The position numbers and the translations under genes were made by a program. Shown in pieces: positions 12,552 to 27,148 of a DNA stretch of 57,302 bases. The notes under the pieces were generated by a model. The model was not told the DNA's origin. It ran no database searches and worked only from the letters and a program-made list of their open reading frames with translations. Origin of the DNA: Smittium mucronatum (lineage: Eukaryota > Kickxellomycota > Harpellomycetes > Harpellales > Legeriomycetaceae); assembly GCA_001953115.1 (NCBI GenBank), contig LSSL01007726.1:1-57302 (forward strand). Reading direction: 5' to 3'. Position 1 is the first letter of the stretch. Each line of letters opens with the position of its first letter.

Positions 12552-15500
12552 ATTTATTTTACTAAGTTAAAAGAAACAAATTTTTATTTTATATATCACC
12601 CAATTCATATCGAAAAAATTTAGGTGATAATCATGTTTCGGATATTTTTTTAATCATAATGGTATCAAGAGTTTTATTTTAGATTTTTCTTTTATCAAAA
12701 TTATCACTGGTGCTAAAAAATATTTACCCTTAATAAAAAATATTATTTGTATAAGAATTATAAATAAAAAATTTCAAGCTTTATTAGAATCATTATATAA
12801 TCTCATTTTAACTTAATATACATCCTTTAAATCGTGCTTATAGTCTAAATAAAAGCTATCTAATACCTCAAAGTTATCAAGAACTTTTTCCTTTTCCGAA
12901 AATTCAATTATTTTGCATAATATAATAAAATTATAAATATTAAAAAAAAATATATAACCAATTAAAATCGAAATTTCAATTTTGATAGATTTGTTCATTA
13001 GAAAAATACTAAAAATTGTTTTTTATCTAAAAAAAATACTGAGTATGCTGTATGTGACTTTATTCATGATTCAATTTTTTCTCGTTTGTGTATAAACAGA
13101 ATTCGATTGTAATAAAAGTTTAAATTTTATATTATGAAGTAATTTTTGATCGGAATTTTCGTGGTACAAAATAAATTTTGAATTTTCGATAACTTTATAA
13201 TTAAATTGAAATAACTTTGCATGTTTTAAAAAAAATGAAACATATTTTAATGTTATAATTTGAAGAAATTATCTACCATTAACAATACTTTTATATCTTT
13301 CAAAAATCAGACAATTTTTGTTTTCTAAATTGAAAGAAATATACCTCAATTTATAATTTAATGAAAATAGTTCCATATGAGATTCATTCTTGATAGTTAT
13401 TAAGTTTAAAAAATGAATTAAAATATTAATTCAAGTATCAATTTAATTTTTTGCCAAAAAATGACGAATAAAACAATTTATTGGTTTATACCAACTCTTT
13501 TAATATCAGTTATTGAAAAAATAAAAATATTTATTTCGGTGTTAATTTAAATTTATAAGAACAGCCTAAATGCTGAAAATATGTACTATCACAGTTGGTT
13601 TAGATATTTATTCTAAGTCAAAAATTCGTATGCCTCAGATATTTTTTGTTTTTAATGAAGGGGAAAAACTCGTGTTTGTTTATGCATAAAATATATAAAA
13701 ATCAGTATAGAAAAATCTAGTTAAAAGTGATTATAATTTATTTAGAAACAATTAAAAATTATAGTTATTGAATTAAACAATCAATTAATAATTTTATTAT
13801 TATTCGTTGATGAGAAATGCAAAAAGAACAAATATTACATTTTATTTTTTATTAATCACAAACTAAAAATACAACTAAAATAAACTAAGTTTAATCAGAA
13901 TCACAAACCATTGGAAGTTTTTTGTACCTTTATTAAAAAAAAATTAAAGTTTAGCTTGCCTAAACAATTCTAAAACATGTGGAAGAAACTAAAAATATAA
14001 TAAAACCCCTCTATTTTGAACTAAATGAAATATTTATGATCTTTAATTAAAAATATTTAAAATATAAAAATTTTACTCAATTTTTTTATTGAACTATTAA
14101 TTACTATAATTTTTTGTTGAAAATATATAAATATATTTATTAAATAACCTTTTTAATACATATTTTCAGGATTTAGTATTTTTTAATCGGTTTATATTAA
14201 GACCTCAAGGATTAATTTTATTTTATGTGTAAATGCTGTTAAAAAAGTCACTTTATATATCAATATTGGTTTTACTAACCATTTTTCTGTAAAAAATTAA
14301 ATTTCTGTGTTAATTTATTTTTTAAATGGTTTTTTACAATCAACGATATCAACAATCAATCTCCTACAGATAATAGTTTCATTAAATTAAAAATCGTGAT
14401 ATACTTCGTTCGATTTATGAAAAAATTTTCGCATATTTTTGAACATTATAAGTGCATTTCTAGAATAAAATAATTTCTTCAAATTGCAAAATTAAAATAA
14501 TTTTTAAATCGTGTTTAAAACTAACAATGTTTTTTCAATTTAGAAATAAAACAATAAAAATTTCAAAATTTTGATTATATAAGACGAAATTTAATATCAA
14601 AAATTATTTTATCCAAAATAAAAGGTTCTTTCATTTATATCGGGTATAAAATGTATTTAAAAAGGCAAAAAAATGTATTGTTTCTCATACATGATTATTT
14701 TCTCGACCAATTAAGATTAATTTATACTCATATTCTTTATTTAAATATTTTCGCACTTAGTTCTTGAAAGTTTTATTACTCTGAATTAGGGTTATTTATT
14801 TTTAAAAAAGTTCTATAAATTATGAATTAAGTATGAATATTATTATAATTTATAATTTTTTTGCTAAATTTACTTTTTTTTGTATATTATGTTAAATTTA
14901 GAAAAAAATATTGGATAGTTAATTCAAGTGAAATTTGATAAAAGCAATTATAGAAGTATTAAATATTTGATGATTAATATTCATTAATATTTACATCTTT
15001 CATAAATTTCTCAAAAAGATAATCAATATTACTCGTCTGCAATTTCACCTTTTAAATATATATTTAAATGATGTTTCTGTTGCCAATTTTTTATTTATAA
15101 AATATATATTCTATTAAGTATTTTTTTTTGCAATTCTGGCTGGTTTTTAAACTCTAGGTTCCAGGTTTCAAACTGAATCATTTCTTTAATTTGCTTTAAT
15201 ATTTAATATTATTATATTCTCTTTAAAAACACAAAAATATAAACCAAAAATATGAATTTTTTTTATGAAAATTAAATAATTAATATAAATCGTATAATAA
15301 TATGTAAAATAAATTCATTTTAAATATATTATCTGCGACTATTATGATATCATCAAAGTATTGATACTCATATTCATTTTACCATTAAAATTAAAAATAT
15401 ACTGATTCACAGGTATAAGAAAAAAATATTAAAAGCTAGCTGAAAACATGATAGCCTATTTTATAAACATAATAAATCTTTTTTTTTTCTGAGTTAAAGC

Positions 15501-18300
15501 CATAAAGTACACATAAATCATTTTATTAATATTTTAATCTTATACTAGTATTAAATTTATGTTTAAATAATATATAATTTTTAAAAAAAACTTTAATTAT
15601 AATGACATGATTAAAGAAAGTTATTCGCTATTTAAATAACTTTTGTCTTAGAATATATTTATCTTAATATTCTTACCAATAAATTTTATTTTAAGATATC
15701 TAAAAAAATATATTTAGATGAAGTATAATAAAAAATTTAAAAAGAATGCTATTTTTTTCGTATGCAATCATAAAAAAGTATTTATATTTTAAAGAGGCTT
15801 TATTTATTTTCAAAATTTATGAAGATATATTTATAATTAATACTTGCTTTATTTTTATTCTTTTTTTATTTTGAATAAATTATTTAAATTAAAATTTTAC
15901 ATTTTGTAAGTTCATGCGGCTATTACGTCAATATTATAATTTTTAGATTATCTTGATCATAAGCAGTAAATACCTATATATTCTTTGGGGAAAATAATAA
16001 ATTATAAAATTACCAATTAATTAAAACCACTTTCCATCACAGGAATATTTTAGGATAGCATTTTATTTTATTTTATAAAATTGGAATTAGACTAAATAAT
16101 TATATAATAATTTGATAATTTAAATATTTAAATTCTTGAAAAACTTTCTTTGAATGAATGCAATAATTGTTTCAGAACTTAAACAATAAAATTTTGATTA
16201 TAATTAACCTATTATATGTAAAAATATAACAAATTTAATTTGTGATAAATGTGATTTATTATCATACAATATTTAATTATTTAAATTTAATCTGTTTTAA
16301 AAGAGATTTAATTTTTTATGCAAAAAAATATAAAATATCCAAAAGTTGGTATATTTTACGCAAATCCTATAATAAAAATTAGAAAAACTCAGATAATCAA
16401 TGATTATGTAGCTTATGTATACATGCATAAGCAAAAAAAAAATTATATTTTTAGATTACAATTAAAACGTTGAAAATAATTTATATTGGAGATTAACAGT
16501 TTTATATATATTTTCGAGCAATAAAATACTTTCATTAGATGTTTTTTACTATATTCATCCTATAATATGTTCCAAGCAATTTGGACACGCTAAATTAGAG
16601 ATAAAACCACGATTTAAGGATAATTTTAACAAAAGAAACATAAGAGAATTAAGAGTATATATCATTAGCTATTTTTATTGATCATTCTAGGTATCTATGG
16701 CCCAAAATAACCCGATTATTAATAATTAAATTCATTTTTTCCTAATTTCATGCTAAAATTTTAGTTTTTTTGATAAATAAAAATAAAATATTATTATAAA
16801 TTTATAATTAAATAAATCAATTATTTAAATTAAAAATTTTTATACCTTAAAATTATAAAAACAATATTTTCCGATTGAATTTATGCTATGTATTAATAAA
16901 TGATTATTTAAAATTTACAAAACGTATTTATAATATGGGTTATTATTTTAAATTTACGACTCAAAACTTAAAATCTATCAATAAATAAAAAATTATATCA
17001 ATCTAAATCCATTAAGCTTAAATTTTACTATATATTTTAAAAGATTAATTTTATATTAAAAATATTTTTGAGTCCTTTAATAAAAAATCAGAGTTTCAAA
17101 CAAGTCCATGTCGCTGAATTTTTGAGCATTATAGAGTAATTTTTGATTTTTTATTGAAATCTAGTATAAATTATAAGTATTTTATTAAAAAAAAAATATA
17201 ACATTTCTATAAAACTGAAATATAAACCTTTAGCAAAAAGTTGCTTTAATAAATTATTAATAAATAATTATTAAATTTATAAATTTACCCTTTTAAATTC
17301 TTTCAAATTCTATTTGAAATAATTTATTGTTAAAATTCATTATCTGAATCATTTTTGAATATATTATTCAAATAAATTTTAAAATTGTGATATATGTTTT
17401 GGTGTCAATTACTCAAAGAATAATATAATTTTTTTCTTGTAAATCATCTCTAATTTAGTATATCTTAAAAATTTATAAACACTTACATCAAATTATGATA
17501 AAGGTATTTATTTGCATAATCTTGTAAAAATATTCTTATAACATAATTATACCCATTTTTAACAAATCGGATGAGAAAATCAAAGTAAAAAATATTTTTT
17601 TTGTGCATTTATTATTTCTAATAAAGGGAAATATAAGAACAAACCTTATTTATTTATCAATTTTTTTTAGGTCTTTTAATTTCAATTTATCTATGTCTTT
17701 ATATTAGTACAAATCTGATTAGAATTCATTAAAGGCGCATATTTACTCGAAAAATCATATTTTTTTCACTTAGAATTAAGGGGTTTTAAATCCATTTCTA
17801 AATTTATTATACATTTTTTTATTATATATCAATTATTATACATTTTTTTCGTATATAAACCATTTAAAATTTAAATTTTAAAATTAAAAATCGATTTTTT
17901 TACAAATTTACCATTATTTTGTTACTTATATTTATCTTTTATCAATGCTATATTTTAAAAAAAATGACTATATATCTGAGTAAATCTCGATTTTTACTTA
18001 TTTCAGTGAATATTATGTTTTTAATCGGTAGTTTTTAATCATAAAGAAGTTAATATGCTTAAATATAATCTTTATTGCTTTTTTAAAATAATTCTAAAAA
18101 ATAATTAGAGTCCAATTAAATTTATTATGCGACTCTGGGATTATATTGCTAATTAATAATAGTAAAATTTATTTAAATTTTAATCCATAAAGTAAAGACA
18201 ATGGTTTAACCTCTTTAAACAATCTCAACCAAATTTTTATAAAATAAAAATCTTCAATAAATATATATTATGAAAGAAATTAATAATAAAAACCTATATC

Positions 18301-18337
18301 AATAATAATAATAATAATAATAAATTTATTATTATTA
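18301..18337. repeat. (AAT)n microsatellite ending in a palindrome
   Basis: About seven AAT units run straight into an inverted (TTA)n arm. Positions 18312-18337 form a perfect 26-base palindrome centred on AAATTT. Confidence 0.85.
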
Positions 18338-21300
18338 AATCAATAATATTGGATTTCTTATATTAGATTTGATTCCATTTTTAAATTCATAATATTTTTT
18401 TTAAATTATTTTTTTATTCACATTTTTCAATAAAACTGCATTTTAAAAATATTATATCTAAAATTAGAAAATTAAATTTTTATAATAATATCTCTAAACC
18501 TATTATATTTATCCATATTAAACATATAAATTAATTTTCTGAGCTATTTAAATTTACTACAAATAATTTATTATAACACTAAGGTAATCTGTGATTATTT
18601 TTGTTTTTTCCTGATAATTTTCTAGAATGAATCAATAAGGGTGATTTACTCATTTGTGATAAAATATATTTAAATATTCCGTTGAAAGTCGCTTCTTGAA
18701 TATATAAAAAAACAATTTTACAGTTTTTGAATTTATCCTAAAATCATAGAAAAATCACTTTATTTAATTTGATAGTTAATAATTCTATTATAGAATCAAG
18801 TAATATAAAATAAAATGAAAATCATTTAAATTTTATTTAAAAATTTTAACAGATTATTTTTATTTAAAAATAAAAATTTAAATTTAAAAAATAATATTAT
18901 ATATTTATATACATATATTAAATAGGTTTTATACTTTATATTAATGTAAAAAATATATTAGACAATAAGAAAATAAGAAATTTTAAAATTTCCAATTTAA
19001 AAATAAATAAATTTATGGTTGTTTAAGATTATTATACAGTTATTAAGACTAATATTTATATTTTTATAATACAACAGTTATTTTATAAACTTATTAAAAT
19101 ATTATATTATAATTAAATTTAATGATTTTTCAGTATGATATAAAATTTAGCTATTAATTTTTTAGAAAAAATAAAAAAAATATATGGATTTCAATTGATA
19201 ATTTCCGATTATACTTAACATTAAATAAAAATTATATTTTAAATTATTGAAAAATATTTTAATATTGTTTTATATGTTCTTTTTAGATTAAATATGAGTT
19301 ACAAAATCAAAATTTTCTATTTATAATATTATATAGCTCATAACTTGGTCTCTATTTATACTACAGTTAAGATTTAAAAAAAACATATTAAAATTTGATA
19401 AGAAAAAATAATACTAGTAAAATTAGAATCAAATCTTGTTCATAGAAAACAAAAATGATTTTTAAAAAAATTAAGTAAAAAATAAATACATTAGGTTTCC
19501 GCCAGTTAATTTTAAATCAGATTAGATAATTTTTTTTTGCTAAACCCTATACTAAAAATGTAACCACGAGTATTCATGGTTTAAATTTATACAAGCTTAA
19601 TATCCGCTAAACATAAAATTTATTTTTTATAATAAAAAAATGGATTAATAAAAATAATTAAGAATATTTTTTGATTAAAAATCAAAAATAATTATGATAT
19701 TATAATTTGGGGTTTAGTTCATTTAAAATTTGATACCAAATGATTTAAACAACCTTATAACCTTCAAAAGATATATATTATATATTTCATCTAATCTATA
19801 ATTCTGTTATAAATAAAAGTTTGCAAAATTCTCAACGTATAACTTTACACTACTAAAAGGATAATTTTTTACTTTTTAAATTTTTAATGGCCAATAAAAT
19901 TTATATTATGATAAAAGCTCGAATATTTTTTGAATTTTTTCTTTTTCTTGAACAGTTTTAAATTTTACAAATATATATCTAAAATGATTTTTTACTTAAT
20001 TTAATGCAAAAATTGATTTTTGGGGTTTTCAAGGCATTTTGAATAAGTTTTGAATATTTGATTATTTTAACCGAATTTGAATCTATTTTACAATCTAAAT
20101 CATCATTAAAAAGTGATTAAAAAAACTATTACTTTCAAATTAAAAATTAAAAATGATTTTATTAAAATGATTTTGTTTTTAATTATAAATTTGCAATAAA
20201 AACTGTAATTTTCCATCTTTCTGAGAATTCGATATTAACCCAATAAAATTATAACCTTAGAAAACATGAGTAAATAGTAGAAAAAATTTAAAATGATATT
20301 TATAACTTATTTTTGACCCTTTATGTATATAAATTTTCATTATTCTTATGTATTTTTGAGTATTTATTATTCGGATTAGAATTTTCTAACCTTTGAAAGC
20401 TCTAAAAAGAAAAATATTTCAATTTTATAAATATATTAAATATATAAATAAAGATCATTTAAGTCACATGAAAGCAGCTTATCTAATCTTGTAAAAAACA
20501 TGAAATCTCACTCTTACAAAAAACACGAAATTTTTAAAATATATCATGGTTTTGAAGGTAAATGTTAATATTTTAAAAGAAAAATAAATAAATATAAATT
20601 ACAAAAATTATTTTATGTATTCTAATTATATACATATTAAATATATATGGGTCATAATTTTTATAAATCCCTTTTTTCATTATTTTAAAAATCAAATATT
20701 ATAAATTCTAACCATACCAAGATTTTTAAATGGAAAAATTATTAGCATTAATAAAATATATATTTTTTCACTAAAGTTAATATATTTATTTTGAATCCCA
20801 TTTAAAACGATCCAAAGCTTTTATAAAAAATACTATTATTTTACATTATAATTATTAAAGTATTAAAATCTTTCTAATTAAATTTCTTCTCCCAGAGAGA
20901 ATCTCAGTTTTATACAACTAAAATATGTCGTTTTCTGCACGAGGACGCAAATTTTAATATTTTCCTGATTAAGAAAAAAATCTAAATCAATATTTAATTC
21001 CAATAAAAGTTAAAAACTATATTAAAAAAAATAAGATGCAATAATCGCTATTAAAATAACTATTTAGTGTATTAGAAATTAAGACGCCTTTTTATCTTGA
21101 TCAATAGAAATAATTAAAAAAAAATTAAATTATTGATTGGTTAAATTATATCAATTTATTTTGAGGTAAAAACTATATAAAAAAAAAAGCCCTCTCCATT
21201 AAGAATCGACGATTTATATTTAAAACGACGAATATTATTATTTTTCCATAAATCTTTAAAAAAATTTTATGAAAAATAAAAAAAAATTTCTGCTTTTAGA

Positions 21301-24300
21301 GCTGATATAAAAATCTCAAAAATACATAACTTTCCATTTGACTTCTATTTTTGTAATTAAAATTTTAATATTTTAGAATTTTATTAAGTTATTTTTTTTT
21401 TCGCGTAAGTTATTAAATTTTTCGATTTTTTTTTCATTTAAATCTATGAACTTTAATCTAAATTCTACTAGATCAATTTTTTTCATTTCATTTTTAAATG
21501 TGAATATTTTTTACTGTAATTATTCGGTTTAATTACGCGATAAAAATAAATCTGACATTTATCAAGTTCAAATAAATTTATATTTACTTCGCTTGATTTT
21601 AAATTCATTATTATATATTCAAAAAATTTAATCAATTAAAATTAAAATTTATATTCTGTTAATATATACGATTCTTTACAAGAGAAATATAAATATTTAT
21701 TTATAATGTATTTTTTTATCTATAAATTCAATTTAAAACCCATTTTTTATTTGAAAATTTCTAAAAATCGCATATTTAACGTATTATTTTATTTAATCTT
21801 CGACCATAGATTATAAATTTATTTTAAATTAAAATATTTTTTTCTTGAAAATTTTATTAAAACATTTGAAGCAAAACCTCACAACTCCCACTCCTCTTCC
21901 TCAATTTTATAACACAAAAAATATGCCATTCTGTAAATATATTCGATTAAAACAAATGTTTTCTACTTAATTTACATCATCGCTAAAAAAATTGATAAAA
22001 TTATACCTATTAATTATCCATATAATTATTACATGATAAATTGAGTAAAAATTGATGTGCTTTTTTACCCTTAATACAAAGAGAAATGAATCAGCATAAT
22101 CGATTAAAATATAAAAAAAATATTATTTATTTAATAGAATAGAAAATTTTATGATAACTATTACAAAACTGTTTATAAAATAAAGCCCAATCTCTTTGAG
22201 CTACTCTTACAAGTACAATACTATCTTAAATATCTGTATACTAGAGTCTTAAAATATCTTAAAATATCAATTAAAATTTTAAAATATTTAATTTGATTTT
22301 TTTTTCTTTATGACTTCTTTTAAATTTATTCATATTTTTTAACAATAGATTAACTATATTAAATATTTTAGGCGAAAAATTTAACTTTATCATTTATTCG
22401 ATATATTGATTAACATTTTTTTAATAATATTAACAGTGTTTTAAAATTATTTTTATTTATAAAAATCGATAATTAATAAAAATTTTCGGAAATTAGTTTT
22501 TTAAATAGAATTTTTCTTTTTTATGAATCATTAATAAATAAAAATAAACATAATAATTTCAAGAATTAAATATATTGTTACTAGAATTGTTGATATAAGA
22601 ATCTTTAAACTAAAATTTTTATGTAAAAAAAAAATTGAATTTCATAAAATCACATAATTATATTTGTTAAAATATTCTTATGTTTCTAGAAAATTAAGTT
22701 ATATTTTTTTGATAAAATTAAAATTAATTCAAACTTTTTTTAAAAAAAATTTTTTTACTATAAAATACCTTATTTTGAGTTATTCATGTCCAAAAATTGT
22801 CCATAAAATCTTAATTAAATAATTTAAAATCAATAAAATATTATTTAAGTTTTATTTTGGGTTAAATTAAAACGTCGAAATAGATTTATTTTTTTGAAAA
22901 ATTCTATTTTAAAATTACAATGATTTAAAAAAATAAATTTCTTGAATAAAAGTCCTTTTTTTGATATTCAATTAACATTTATATAGTTTGAATCATTCTA
23001 TAACCTTCTAGATAATTTTATTTCTATTTTCTTCCGAAAGAGTCGTTATTTTTTTTAAAAAATAATCATAAAATAGAGCTAAAAAATGGTAATAATAAAT
23101 TTATATATTTTGAAAAGCAATCTAAGAAAAGCAAAGTATATATAATTAAATTTTATTGATTCAGTTTATCATAAATTTAGAGATTGGAATTTGTTTAAAT
23201 AATCATATAAAAATATTAAATTTAAAAAATTAGATTAAATATATTATAATCTAAAATAGAATATATAAAAAAAAATCTTACTTTTATTCGATAACACAAG
23301 ATTGAGTATTTTTTTAAAAAAAAAATTCATACTCAACCCTCAATTCCTAGAAAACTCTCTTTTTAAGGTCAATTATATAAGAAATCCCTTATAACCCATT
23401 AAATTAAATAGGATAATCCCCAGTTATTTTTTTGGATATGGATTTCAGATTAAATTTTTTTTCGATAAATGAATTAATGATTAGAAAATATTAAAATAAG
23501 ATTTGATTTTTTAGAAAAAAATTTCTTAAACCCTAAAATCTATTATTTTTTTCACATCATTTTTAGACTTCAAAATTTTATGTAGTAAAAATATTAAATA
23601 AAATGTAAAGAAATCTTTTTAATAAAAATAACAGATTTAAAAATGAGACAAAGAAAAAAAAATAATTTGCCAAAACCCAAAAATTATCCATATTATTGAC
23701 AAAAATAACTGATTTATGGGTTTATTTATAGGCCAAAAATATAACTAATGACCATTTTATTTTATTTTTATAAAAAGAAAACTTTCTACATATATTTTGT
23801 CGAATATAGAATTTATGAACTAAATGAGAAGGAGAATTAAATGAAAATTTATAATTTTGTTTCCAATAATGACATTCTTTGAACTAAAATCATTATAAAT
23901 ATAAATAACAGTAAAAATCAATAAAATTTATTTTTTCTTTTATTTTATTAATAAAAATTGGTTCATTTTTTTTAGCATTTAATACATTAATAATAAAAAT
24001 GAACCAGTACCAAAATTTTTTTGGAAGGTTTTAACAATATTTGAAAAATAGTCTAAATGGTATGTATTTCGGTTTTAAATATAATTAGACTACAATATCA
24101 ATGATATTTTCAATTATATGAAGACGTAAAAAATTTATACTGTTTACTTTTTGTCATTTTTTTATAAAACAATTTTTTTAAAAAAATACTTTTTCTTTGA
24201 AATAAAAATATCGATCTTGAAATTAATTGATTGAAAATTATTTTTTGCAATTATAAAAAAATTTATAAGGATATTTTGATGTTAAATATTTTTTTAGAGA

Positions 24301-27137
24301 TAATGTGTTCGACAGGCAACTATTTGCAAAAAAATTTTTAAAATAATTATTTAAAATTAAGTTCATTGTGCTTTTTTTTCTGATTAGAAATTTAAATTAA
24401 AAAGAAAATCTAATCAGTTTTAATCAGATTAGTCTTGTATAGTATTTATAGATCAATTTAATTCCCGCTTTTTTTTCAAATTATTAATGACAAATAATTT
24501 ATTTAATATGAAAAATATTAATGAATATTTTATAAATAATGTTACATAATTTTTTAATTTTTAAAACATTAAATTATACAATTAATGAAAAACTGGTTTT
24601 AGATACTTTTTTATTAACTTTAACTAATCTCGCCATTTTGCATGTTTGAATACTGTTTAATATTTTTTTCCTTACACCCCTTTGGAGTTAAAGTTCTAAA
24701 GTATATCTTAACCAATAAATAAATAAATATATTTGGGAATATTTTATAATATTAAATATGGTCAATATTAAGATTAATAAATAATTTTTTTTTATTTTGA
24801 TACAAAAATGGGATACACAAACTATATTTACAATATTTTTTTAATCAAATCTTAAGTATTTAGTCATGAATATTTTAAAATATTAAACTTAGATATAATT
24901 TATCTCCATTGCTAAAAATCTTTAAAAAAATATCATTTATAATTTTATCATATTTTTTGCATGAATAATACATTTTAAAAAAATTAATTTTTATACAAGT
25001 TATAATGTATATTTATATATGCATTTAAAATTTTTAAAAATTATAAATAAATATTTTAATTTTTTTTGCGTAGAATAGTATAAAATAATATTTTTATAAT
25101 TTTATTTATGTGAAAAAAGACTTTTTAATAAAAAAAAAGACCTTTTGGCTGGTCCAAGTATTTGATTTTGGATAATTTGAATCAAAAAATCTAAAAAAAA
25201 TTGACTAATTTAAATTTATACTAAATTTCAAAAAATTTCTATGTTTCTATATGAAGACATTAATCATTCAATTTTATAAGAATTTATTTATTATCATAAC
25301 GAATCTAATTATACATTCTCCAATCCAAACTTTTATAATTTTTTTTTAAATATCTAATTGTCAGGTTTTAACGATTATAAATCTCTAAAACTTCATTTTA
25401 ACGTATCAATATAGCTAATAAGTTTAAAAATTATTGCATCTGGGTTAACCATTATTTTATTAGTTCATACATTAAATCACTTGTATTAAAAATTTCAAGA
25501 TTATTTTAAATAATGAATGAAAACCCAAAAAATTACTATAAAAAATATAAATTGTTATCAATATACTTGTGTAAATTTGAAGTATATTCGATATTATAAA
25601 TAAACTATGAATTTAAAAACAAGTTTTAAATTATCATGATTATTGAACAGATATTATTATTTAGTAAAATGTTAAATTATACTTTTATAATAAAGTTATT
25701 TTTAATAAATATACCAAATTTATTTCTCTTTGATAAGCGGGTAAGCAGTTTTGAGATTTTTACTATATACTATTATTTTAATATTATCATCAATATTAGA
25801 TTTCGTTTTTTATAAATTAACTTTGTATAGATAAATTTCGATTTTTCTAAATTTAAATTTTTTTTTTTTTAAATTTATCATAATATTTTTTAATATATTT
25901 CTGATTTTTATTAAATTTTAGGTAAAATTATATGATTGCTTTCTGTTTTCATCTAATTTTTATCCCACATTTCCCCCCTTTATTTTAAATATATTTAATC
26001 CTTTTAATAAATATCTACCATAAATTTTACGTTTTAGAATATGATAATGAGGTTTTAGAATAAGCATTGAGATGAAAAAAAGTTCTCTGACTAATTAAAA
26101 AACTTTTTTATGGAATAAATTTATAATAATAAATTTATTTATATTTAATCTTGATATATTTAAACTTTTCTTATAATTTTAAATATATTTATTTAGATTT
26201 TATTTTCAACTTTTATCGAATTTTAGTACTCATATTTACAATTGGATTCCAAATTATGTTGGGGCTGGGGTTAATTTTCTGAAACACATTTATTAATTGC
26301 TTATAAAATAGAAAGAAAATTTTTATTACTAATAAAAAATTGATTACTTATTCACTTTAAACTATATTACAACCTCTTTATAAAGGATTTAAAATTTTTA
26401 TTTAAAAAAGTTTTTTTTTGAATGTTCAAATGATTTTATTTCTCAAAATTTTGAAAAAAAAAGATAATATCAGAAAATTTCTACAAATTCTGGTAAATAT
26501 GTATAGAATATATTTTTCACTTGTGATTTCTGTTCACAGAATCCGAGAAAATTCCACATAAATTTATTTATATTATTTATTGGAATTTTTTAGTAATTTA
26601 TTAATTCATTCGCTGTCCCAAAAGACGATCTTATACTTTTTATTCTATTTTATGACTCAGGAATATACTGAAGCATATTTTTTTTCCAGTTTTTATTTTT
26701 TAATTGATCGATAATTAGGATTATTCAATTGTTAGGAACTATAGTAAATTAAATATTTTAATTATTGGATAGTGGTGGCTATGATTTCACAATTGTTTTG
26801 AAAGGATAAATATGAGGCATATCTATTAGATAAAATCTTTGCGAAACCACGAAAGAGCACCTCTATAAAATGTTATTGGTGATTTATTATAAATTATGTT
26901 AATTTTTAGATAAAAGAAAAAAAATAGCCAATGTTCTTGTCTCAAAAAAATTTCGGTCAAAAATGACTTGTAAAAAATAGATTCTATACATATTTTTCAG
27001 GATTTGCTGAAATTTCCAGGTTTATCTACTGATTAAAGCCAAAAAAAATTATGATAAATAATGGTTCTTTAGAAATACACAGAAATTTTTATCATTTTTA
27101 ATAAAGATGACTTTTAACCATTTTAAATAATTTTTTT

Positions 27138-27148
27138 GGGGGGGGGGG
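27138..27148 (+). repeat. Run of 11 G in the AT desert
   Basis: A homopolymer of 11 G directly follows seven T. It stands out sharply in DNA that otherwise almost lacks G. A second G-rich spot (six G, T, five G) lies at about 29583-29594. Neither forms four G-tracts, so a classical intramolecular quadruplex is not evident. Confidence 0.9.
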